Origin: Galeopsis tetrahit
Taxonomy: Eukaryota; Streptophyta; Magnoliopsida; Lamiales; Lamiaceae
Reading direction: 5' to 3'
NCBI GenBank assembly: GCA_963675135.1
Contig: OY776119.1
Location: 68,503,727 to 68,567,726, forward strand
Length of the DNA stretch: 64,000 nucleotides
Shown piece after piece: positions 56,615 through 64,000 of this stretch. A program made the translations under genes and the position numbers. The notes under the pieces are model-generated. The model was not told where the DNA came from. It saw only the letters and a list, made by a program, of their open reading frames with translations, and made no database searches. Position 1 is the stretch's first letter, and every line of letters starts with the position of its first letter.

Positions 56615-56739
56615 TTATATCCATACATCATATATTCTAATAAGGGGAAGATAATCAAAACGTAGTAACTCTGTATAATTCTTTTTCAAAAGGGATAAAT
56701 CTTAATTGATTAATATCAGTTTTCAACATAGGCCATAGA

Positions 56740-56825
56740 TAACCTACGCCGGTTTCATTAAAAACCTCTTTACGGAAAAACCCCAAAGGGGAAACCCATA
56801 AAGAGGGAAAAAGAGCTCCGGTGAA
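56740..56825 (-). other. Conserved post-integrase block of the Tat element
   Basis: In sense it reads GGAGCTCTTTTTCCCTCTTT, then GGGTTTCCCC, TTTGGGGTTTTTCCG and AGGTTTTTAATGAAACCGG. I recall this T/C- and GGTTTTT-rich block from plant Tat and related gypsy elements just after integrase. Its role is unknown. Confidence 0.5.
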
Positions 56826-56897
56826 GCTACTAAATACATTAAACAGAATACGAATTAATGCAAAAATCACAAATGGTCTCAAGACCTTACATTTTCT

Positions 56898-57860
56898 TCA
56901 AACGAAGAACCTCTTCAAATGGCAAACATTCCAAGGTCTGGCTATATCGACTCCTTCCATGCTTTGCAGTCTATAGGCTCCTCCCTTCAGTACCTCTGTG
57001 ATTTTATAAGGCCCCTCCTAGTTGGGCTCCAGTTTTCCAGTATTCTTTAGAGCATCAGCTCTCCTTAATACCAGGTCCCCCACTCTAAAGGACCTCAGGA
57101 TCACCCTTCGGTCATATGCAGCTTTAATTCTGTTCTTGTACCTCTCCGCACGTACTCGAACCATCTCTCTTTCTTCTTCCATTAAATCCAGGGCCTCTCT
57201 CATCAACCTCTCATTTTGATGTTCTTCAAATTGGGCAATTCGGTGGGATTGTAACACGGCCTCTGGAGGTATCACCGCCGCAGCTCCATAGACCAGCTCG
57301 AAAGGGGATTCTCCAGTTGCTGTCTTTGGGCTAGTTCTGTAGGACCATAACACATTGTCTAATTCGTTCACCCATCCTCCACCTATTTTTGTCAGCCTCG
57401 TCCGAATACCATCTACTATCGTTCGATTAGTAACTTCCACCTGTCCATTAGCTTGAGGATGAGCTACGGAGGTAAATCTTTGTATTATGTTTAGTCTTGC
57501 ACACCATCCTCGTACATTTTCTCCATTGAACTGTGTCCCATTGTCAGAGACCGGTATCATAGGCACTCTGAATCTGCAGCAAATCTGTCTTCCCAGGAAC
57601 TTGATCACATTCTCCTCATCTATTGTAGCTAGAGGGGCAGCTTCAACCCATTTGCTAAAATAATCTACTGCTACTATCAAAAAATTTCTACCTCCCGAGG
57701 CTGGGGGGAAGGGCCCCACCAAATCGATTCCCCACTTAGCGAAAGGAAACGGAGAGTGCATAGCTCCCATCTCTTCCGCAGGAATCCTTATCAGGGGACC
57801 ATTTTTCTGACATTTAGCACATCTCTTTACGAACTCTTTGGCATCCTTCGTCATGGAGGG
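56898..57860 (-). pseudogene. Tat integrase
   Basis: In sense it follows the TAG at 57861-57863 (TGG expected in GYYWP-type context). The zinc finger Cys pair CAKCQKNGPLIRIP and the catalytic triad WGIDLVGPFPPASGG (Asp), PVSDNGTQFNG (Asp) and HPQANGQVEVTNR (Glu) are all present. The C-terminal domain continues DRRVILRSFRVGDLVLRR. A TAG at 57018-57020 replaces the usual Trp in EPNWEGPY-type sequence. The frame then reads EGPYKITEVLKGGAYRL to HLKRFFV and a natural stop at 56898-56900. The upstream His pair lies in IHEGNTASHEGYKT before the first stop. Integrase inserts cDNA into the genome. Confidence 0.85.
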
Positions 57861-59018
57861 CTAATATAATCCGGCCCTTAAGGCTTTCTTCACCACTGTT
57901 TTATATCCCTCATGACTGGCCGTATTTCCTTCATGAATTTCTTTGAGTGTGTACATCGCTTCTCGGGTTGATATGCACCTCAGGTATGGTTGGGTAAATG
58001 ACTTTTTGTATAAGTGCCCTCCGATAATACAGTATTTGATCCTAAGAGCTCGAGTCTCTCGGGTGGTAGGGGCATCTGTTTCCTTGGTGAGTTCCGTCCA
58101 AATATCTTTCCTCCAATCATCTCCTTCCTCGATGGAACCAATGGGGTCTCCAAGGGTCTCTCTTTCTGCTACCACCAAGGTCACTGTTCCTTGTCCATCA
58201 AATTCTGTGGAGCTGTCAAGTTTGGAAAGACCATCAGCCTGCGTGTTCTCCTCTCGAGGTACTTGAATCACCCTACAATCTTGGAACTTGCCCATCACTT
58301 CTTTAGCCCGTTCCAAGTAAGCAGCCATTCTGTTATCTTTAGCTGCATATTCTCCATTTACCTGTTGAACAACTAATTGGGAATCGGAGTATAGAATTAC
58401 CTTTAGAGCTCCCAATTCAACCGCCATCTCCATTCCTCTGATCAGAGCTTCATATTCTGCTCCATTATTTGAAGTTATGAATTGAAACCTCACTGCAAAT
58501 TGTAGGTCCTCTCCTTGGGGGCTCACTAGCACTATCCCTGCTCCACACCCATTCAAAGTCACTGAGCAATCCACATATATCTTCCATCCATCTGCTTCTT
58601 CTGGTTTGGTAGATTCTTGGATGAAATCAGACAAAGCTTGGGCTTTTATGGCCCTTCGTGGCTCGAAATCCACATCATATTCTTGGAGCTCTATCGCCCA
58701 TCTCACCATCCTTCTCGAGAGATCTGCTCGGCCAATAACCTGTTTCAATAAGTAGTTAGTGCGGACCAGTATTTTATAAGAGAGGAAATATGGGCGCAAT
58801 CTCCGCGCTGTAAATACCACGGCCAGAGCGGCCTTCTCGATTTCCGAGTATCGAGCTTCAGCCCCTTGAATGACTTTACTGACGTAATAGATAGGATGTT
58901 GGATGGATCCTTCTTCTTTAACCAAGGCTGAGCTCAGTGAGAATTCCCCTACGGAGAGATACAGGATGAGGGTATCTCCCGGAGAGGGTTTAATCAGTTG
59001 CGGCAGCTGGGACAAGTG
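57861..59018 (-). pseudogene. Tat RNase H plus second (archaeal-type) RNase H
   Basis: In sense, a gypsy RNase H remnant (LILYLSVGEFSLSSALVKEE, SKVIQGAEARYSEIEKAALA) is followed at about 58600 by a second RNase H. The second one reads GWKIYVDCSVTLNGCGAGIV with the first Asp, SNNGAEYEALIRGMEMAVEL with Glu, ILYSDSQLVVQQVNGEYAAK with the second Asp, and PREENTQADGLSKLD with the last Asp. In the first domain the usual catalytic DAS is LSV, as expected when the second copy has taken over. Two RNase H domains in a row are the hallmark of the Tat group. This segment has no internal stop. Confidence 0.88.
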
Positions 59019-60932
59019 ACGTTTCACGTCCTCAAAGGCCCTCTGGCATGTTTCATTCCATTCGAACTTAGCCCCTTTCTTGAGAATTTTGAAGAAGGGG
59101 TAGCTTTTCTCGGCGGACCTGGCTATGAATCTACTCAACGCTGTGATCCTCCCATTGAGTGTCTGGAGCTCTTTCACGTTCCTCGGTGGCTGCATGTCCA
59201 GTACAGCCTTCACCTTAGCTGGATTCACTTCTATCCCTCTTTGAGTAACCATGTATCCAAGGAATTTCCCCTACTTCACTCCAAAAGAGCACTTGGCCGA
59301 GTTCAATTTGATACCATTTTCTCGAATTACCTGGAAAATCTCCTCCAGGTCCTCCACGTGCTGATCTGCTTTCACACTCTTGGCCAGCATATCGTCCACA
59401 TAAATTTCCATATTTATTCCTATTTGCCCTCGAAAGACGGCGTCGACCATTCTTTGGTATGTTGCACCGGCATTGATTAACCCGAATGGCATTCGGACAT
59501 AGCCAAACGTTCCGCACGCTGCTATGAAGCACACTTTGGGAACATCTGAGGGGTTTAGCTAGATCTGGTGGTATCCTTGATATGCATCCATCATACTCAG
59601 TAGCTCGAAGCCAGAAGTCGCGTTCACCAATTGGTCTATCCTCGGCAGCGGATAGTGGTCTTTAGGGCATGCCTTGTTGAGGTCTCTAAAGTCAATACAC
59701 ATTCTCCATTTCCCTCCCCCCTTCGGTACTAACACTGCATTGGAGAGCCATTCTGGGAATTGTACTTTCACCACGTGTCCTGCCTTTAATAATTTCTCGA
59801 CTTCCTCCTTCACAATACTATTCTTCTCAACTCCAAAGTTTCGTAACTTTTGTTTCACCGGCTTTGCCTTCGGGTCAACGTTAAGACAATGTATGGCTAT
59901 CTCCGGAGGGACACCTGTCATGTCAGCTGGAGAAAATGCAAATATATCGGAATTTCGACGTAATGTAGAGATTACCTTCTCTATAAGTTCATGTCCCAGC
60001 TGGGTGCCTATCTTAGTGGCAAAGCCGAGTTTCCCTGGGAAGAGCTCCACGTTCATCAGCTCCTCATCTGTTTTAACATTTATCTGTTCAGGTGCTACTC
60101 CTTCCACTTTCTTTTTCTTTAACTCAGGGTCGTCACCTCTCGTCCTGTCCAGGCCCCTGGTTAAAGCTCTGTCCGCCATCTTTACGGATTCCGCGTAGCA
60201 CTTCTGTGCTTGATATTGATCTCCTCTTACTTCTCCTACTCCTTCAGCCGTAGGGAATTTCATTTTCATATGAAATGTGGAGATAACCGCTTGGAAGAGA
60301 TTCAGGCTGGGTCTTCCCATTACTACATTGTATGATGAGGGAATATCCACAATGAGGAACTCCACCAGGTGGACCTTTCGGGTTGGAGCGTCCCCCAATC
60401 CTACCTGTAACACCACAGATCCTAATGGTTGGATGGCCCCTCTAGAGAAACCATACAGGGAGGTATCTACGGGTCGCAGCTTCACACTCAACTCCATCCT
60501 TTTGAAGCACTCAAAAAACATAATATCAGCCGAGCTTCCCGTGTCTACAAAGATTCGGGCGACATCAAACCCAGCTATGTCTGTAGTGATCACCAAGGCG
60601 TCATTGTGATCCTCCTTAATTTCCTTCCTATCCTCCGGCCCAAATTTGATATTGGGCGTCTCTGTCATGCGTCCTACTTCTTTCAGTTGACTTCCCTGTC
60701 CAGCTTTTAGAGCTCGAACACTCTGTTTTCTCTTTCGGAAGGAATCTCCATTTGCTGGTCCCCCCACAATTATGTGGATTACCCCTCTTTTTGGCGGTGG
60801 AGGAGGCATATCTTCGGCCGCCTCCTTGGACTCATTTTCTTCCGGCTTCCTTTCATGTTCTTTTCGCTTCTGCCCCCAAGGGCCCTGCCTGTCTCTAAAT
60901 ATAAATTCCTTCAGATGCCCCGCCTGGATCAT
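59019..60932 (-). pseudogene. Tat protease and reverse transcriptase
   Basis: Protease: the active site is FVDTGSSADIMFFECFKRM (about 60550), followed by YNVVMGRPSLNLFQAVIST. A charged linker leads to reverse transcriptase: FPEWLSNAVLVPKGGGKWRM, CIDFRDLNKACPKDHYPLPR, MPFGLINAGATYQRMVDAVF and the catalytic IYVDDMLAKS (about 59400). Stops: TAG at 59559-59561 after GYHQI, and TAG at 59271-59273 after FGVK. The reading frame is the same before and after both. Reverse transcriptase copies element RNA into DNA in cytoplasmic particles. Confidence 0.88.
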
Positions 60933-62495
60933 CCTTTCAATCTCGTCTTTTAGGTGATAACATTGGTTTGTGTCATGTCCATACTCATTGTGGAATCTGC
61001 AAAATCGATCGGACTTGGGCTTCTAAGGGCCCCGATTTCTGGAATAAGGGAATTTCAAATCGGGATGATATCCTGCTACTTCCAGTACTTCGGCAGGTTC
61101 TATTCTCAGTGGTGTGTACTTCTCAAACCTTCCACGAGGGCCGGACCGGGAACCTCCAGATGGATTGTTGTCTCTTGCTGGACCGGAGGTCCGAGAGACC
61201 TCTGGACTGGAACGTCTGGAGGGGCCCTCCCTTCTTCTCTCTCGATCTTGTGGCCTAGCTTCCAGTCTTTTGGCTTTACGAACCTCCTCGAAGGTGAGGT
61301 ATTTCTTTGCTCTGTGTAGTAACTCATCAAAGTTCTTGACTGGCTTCTTAACCAAGGAGGAGAAGAAGTCTCCATCCCGCAATCCGTTAGTAAGAGCATT
61401 GATCTTCACCTTCGGAGAGGCTGTAGGGACCTCCAGAGCTGCTTGGTTGAACCTCCGGAGAAAAGCTCTCAAACTCTCATTCTCCCCTTGCCTCAGGTTG
61501 AAGAGGGTCAAAGGGGCCCGCGGCTGCCTTCGGGCACTTGCAAATTGATGGAGGAATAACTTACTGAATTCCTCCCAGGATCGAATGGTATTGGGTTCCA
61601 ATTAGGTGAACCATTGATGTGCTGCTTTCGCCAAGGTGGTCAGGAACACTCTACACTTGATTACCTCTCCATACCGATGCAATAGCGCAGCATTCTCGAA
61701 TCTTACTAGATGTTCGTACGGATCCGCCGTACCATCGTATTCAAAATTGAGGGGCTTGAAGTTGAATGGCAGTTCATCCTGTAATATGTTAGGAGAGAAC
61801 TGACATCCAGAAACATAAGCAGATCTACTTGCTCGGCTAGTCATCTGTCTTCTCATATCCCACATTTCCTTCTGTAGGGCCTGTAGTTGGTCGCTGACTG
61901 GTCCTGGGTACGTATCATCTTTACTTTCTTCTACTTCGGGGAGCTCCATCTCTTAGGACGCCAAATCTGCATTCCTTCTTGTATTTCGAGGGGGGATGCT
62001 TCTTTCTGCTCGGGAAGGTGTTTTCTCATCTCCCTCTGCCCGCATTCCTACATCTTTGGATATCGCTTGGGAGGTCCCTGGTGCCTCTTCCTAGAGTCTC
62101 GGAGTAGGTTTCTCCACACTCACCGGTGTAGTTCTAGGGACTTGACTCCCTTGGGCCGCGAAAGCTCTCTCTACAGCCTGTTTGATAAGGGCATTCAATT
62201 GATCTGGAGAGATCAGGAATGGTTTCGAGTTTGGAGTATCTCCCTACTGGGGATTTGAAGTTCTGATCACTGGGGCTTCCCTGATCGCTGTTACCCCTTC
62301 TCCAACTGGCAGAGGATGGTTTTCATCGCCCAAGCCTGGAGTTGGTGTCAGTGGCGGATTTGATCCGAAAGGGGTATGAACTGGATCTTTCCCTCGACCT
62401 CCCTTCGATGTGGGATCAGTCGGCAAAGGGGGATTTTCCCCTGGAAGGGTTTTCTTTCCTAAAGTAGGCGTTATTGTGTTATTTTCTCCGCCCAT
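60933..62495 (-). pseudogene. Tat gag
   Basis: Starts at the ATG 62495-62493 (MGGENNTITPTLGKKTLPGE), about 43 bp after the primer site in sense. The N-terminal Pro-rich region has stops at 62244 (TAG), 62091 (TAG) and 61953 (TAA). The capsid core follows: LNFEYDGTADPYEHLVRFEN, TTLAKAAHQWFT, a TAA stop at 61602-61604, then IRSWEEFSKLFLHQFASARR and LFNLRQGENESLRAFLRRFN. An Arg-rich tail leads to a TAG at 61023-61025. Next is a zinc-knuckle-like CRFHNEYGHDTNQCYHLKDE. All pieces share one reading frame, so stops are the only breaks. Confidence 0.85.
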
Positions 62496-62537
62496 CGCTC
62501 GAACAAATAGAAATTCGTGAGGAGATCTCTCAAATCT

Positions 62538-62555
62538 TTCCCACAGACGGCGCCA
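62538..62555 (-). promoter_or_regulatory. Primer-binding site of the Tat element
   Basis: In sense TGGCGCCGTCTGTGGGAA lies two bases after the LTR end. I recall this sequence as a common primer site of plant Tat-type elements; I do not assign the tRNA. Confidence 0.8.
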
Positions 62556-62557
62556 GT

Positions 62558-63284
62558 TGATGTGCCAAAATTTGCACGAATTGATTAGATATCCTTGGAG
62601 TCGGATATCCGGATTCCCGAACGTGTATGAATGATCCGGGTGTGCTACTTCCTTTGAAATGATCCTCTAGAACCTGCAAAAGACACGCCGGAGGGGAGTC
62701 CGGCGCGGACACTCCGATGCCTAAGTCAGTATAGGGATCTCAGTATATCGCAGGGACTTAAGAGTCCTAGATTTCTCAATCAGGCTCTTGAAGGATATCA
62801 AAAGTATTTAATAAGAAGCGTAATAAGTCTTGTAAAAATTAGAGATCGTAACCTCAAAATGTACCTTAGTTTACCTATTTATAGAGAGTTCCCACCTAAG
62901 AGGAAGTTAGGGTTTCCTTCTATTTCGGAGCTGCACTTTGGACTCAGCCCTGTTGTGTTGACAGGGTCTTCCACTCTCTCACTTCCTGAAGAACCGGAAC
63001 CACTCCCCCTAGGGGACTTCACCTACTGGGATAAAGGAAGAATGAGTCTTCCTTTACCCAGTCTCGGGCCGTTTCGTACGGGACTCCTCCTAAATCTTCG
63101 GACTACTAATTCTTATCAAAATTAGGTCTTCCTGATGTCTCTCCCCAGGTGGAGCCCCCTCCGGAGGGACCTCCGGAAGAGATTCTTTATTCAGAAAGTA
63201 TTCCTTAATCCCATATCTCCTCTTTTATATTATCCTCCATACACGTGTCGACTTCTTGTGCCGTGACAATTTTTGGCCGCATCA
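62558..63284 (-). repeat. 5' LTR (sense) of the Tat element
   Basis: 727 bp, partner of 51643-52369. In sense a TATAAATA box lies at 62883-62876 and is the likely promoter of gag-pol. TTCAT follows at 63285-63289. Confidence 0.93.
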
Positions 63285-63914
63285 TTCATCATTCCGGCCG
63301 ACTTCGTGGTGTTAGATGTGAAAGAAGATGCAAATATCCCATTGATTCTTGGGAGGCCGTTTCTTGCCACGGGGGGAGCAAACATCAATTTGAGAAAAGT
63401 GGAGGTAACATTGGAGGTGAATGGAGAGAAAATGATTTTCTCCAAGTATGGCTCAATTGAGAGTTCCCCAAGAAAGAAGGAATCTCCCTCCATCCAATAA
63501 TGTGACATTTATGTGAAAGAGCCATTACCAAAAGTCCCATTGAAAGATCTGGGAGATGATAACAAATTGAAGCAAACTCCCAAACTTGAGCAAAACTCAA
63601 GTTTGGGGGAGTTTTATAAGGAGAAGAGTTTTGGTAAGTTCCTTGAGGATAGTGAAGATGAAGAAGGGAAAAGGAAGAGTTTAAAGGAGAGAAAGATCGA
63701 AAAAGTTTTTGAAATTGGAGATAAGGTGGTATGGTGCACCTTGGGAGAGATGGAAGTACTTGGAAAGATTAAGCTCAAGGAACGCAAAATGTTGGTCATG
63801 AAAAAATTGTCCTATGAAGGAGGCATTGCGTTGGAAAGTGAGGAGGACGAAGTGTTCATCACCGATGAGCACAATATCAAGCACTGTCATCCTCCATTAA
63901 AAGAAAGGGAAGTT
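63285..63914 (+). pseudogene. Protease region, right part, and downstream ORF of the Athila-like element
   Basis: Resumes the protease with IPADFVVLDVKEDANIPLIL then GRPFLATGGANINLRKVEVT and ends at a TAA near 63498. In the same frame region a further 134-codon ORF (63513-63917) reads KEPLPKVPLKDLGDDN, a Lys/Glu-rich stretch (KERKIEKVFEIGDKVVW), and a short GDKVVWCTLGEMEVLGK part that is vaguely like the C-terminal module of gypsy integrases. I cannot assign it with confidence. Reverse transcriptase and the integrase core are absent between these parts. Confidence 0.6.
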
Positions 63915-64000
63915 TGAACTTGTTAAGTTCCGTCCGGCATAGGACGTTAAACCTAGCGCTAAATGGGAGGCAACCCATTTTTACTTGCTTTATTTCATTT

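Larger units (their letters stand above)
51643..63284 (-). mobile_element. Tat-type Ty3/gypsy element, 11.6 kb, with antisense gene and tandem array
   Basis: Two 727-bp LTRs (51643-52369, 62558-63284) and the perfect 5-bp target duplication TTCAT (51638-51642 and 63285-63289) define it exactly. Sense is the minus strand: primer-binding site at 62538-62555, gag-pol from 62495 to 56898, a conserved post-integrase block, nine 123-bp tandem repeats, an antisense gene on the plus strand, and the polypurine tract next to 52369. The dual RNase H marks the Tat group. By eye about 17 differences separate the LTRs (about 2.3%), so it is young relative to its host element. Confidence 0.93.
49970..64000 (+). 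mobile_element. Gag-protease-only gypsy (Athila-like) element, interrupted by a Tat element
   Basis: Gag and protease are present on both sides of the nested Tat element (left 49970-51642, right 63285 to the window end). The left part ends VLVKIDKFI and the right part resumes IPADFVVLDVKEDANIP after the duplicated TTCAT, restoring one protease frame across the insertion. After the protease no reverse transcriptase or integrase follows; about 400 bp further a GGGAGGCAACCCAT word (63965-63978) appears, which I recall from the post-integrase region of Athila-type elements. So either a large deletion or a non-autonomous gag-pro element. Confidence 0.7.

Noticed and set aside
59674..60198. 174-codon plus-strand frame opposite Tat reverse transcriptase
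   Set aside because: Shadow of the coding strand; no motif of its own, unlike the antisense gene at 52891-55023.

Overview
The window looks like a gene-poor, transposon-filled segment of a eudicot plant nuclear genome. Evidence: Sirevirus-type Ty1/copia elements, Ty3/gypsy Tat- and Athila-type elements, a plant L1 LINE with an RNase H tail, hAT, Mutator and Stowaway elements, tRNA-derived SINEs, and remnants of a MADS-box gene. No clearly functional host gene was found. The species cannot be named from this sequence alone.

Layout. 1-12.5 kb is AT-rich DNA with two tandem copies of a decayed MADS-box gene start (about 1.5-2.5 and 4.9-5.8 kb, minus strand) and a third, upstream-only copy at 11.8-12.4 kb. 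A 1.17-kb non-autonomous hAT element (2800-3970, 8-bp target duplication) carries a perfect 88-bp inverted repeat. A larger hAT element (5950-11121) encodes a broken TTF/ZMYM-type transposase. It is itself invaded by a 5'-truncated LINE (about 6463-7060) and by a 2.04-kb Mutator-like element (8281-10322, perfect 10-bp target duplication) that holds two small open genes: a GRF zinc-finger protein and a two-exon PB1-like protein.

12.5-28.1 kb holds Sirevirus copy 1 (12546 to about 20.9 kb, with an envelope-like ORF region), a Stowaway-type MITE (21932-22237), the best-preserved MADS fragment (22.8-23.3 kb), and Sirevirus copy 3 (23541 to about 28067, truncated inside reverse transcriptase). 28.2-35.4 kb holds another Stowaway-type MITE, a full-length 6.4-kb LINE with a 16-17 bp target duplication (28598-35019), and two tRNA-derived SINEs in opposite orientation. 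35.4-37.6 kb is AT-rich with a 1.03-kb foldback element.

37.6-64 kb holds Sirevirus copy 2 (37595-43483, close relative of copy 1), a different Sirevirus-like element (43484 to about 49.95 kb), and a gag-protease-only gypsy/Athila-like element (about 49.97 kb to the window end). An 11.6-kb Tat-type gypsy element (51643-63284, minus strand) sits inside the protease gene of that element, flanked by the 5-bp duplication TTCAT and two 727-bp LTRs. The Tat element carries a dual RNase H, a nine-unit 123-bp tandem array, and an antisense multi-exon gene between integrase and its 3' LTR.

Decay and history. Several elements (Tat, Sirevirus copies 2 and 3) keep one reading frame over kilobases, broken only by stop codons. 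Where the ancestral codon can be read from a sister copy, the change is C-to-T or G-to-A, as expected from deamination of methylated cytosine. Nesting gives relative ages: MADS fragments before Sirevirus copy 3; hAT before MULE; gag-pro element before Tat. All gene-family names come from motif recognition by eye, with no database search.
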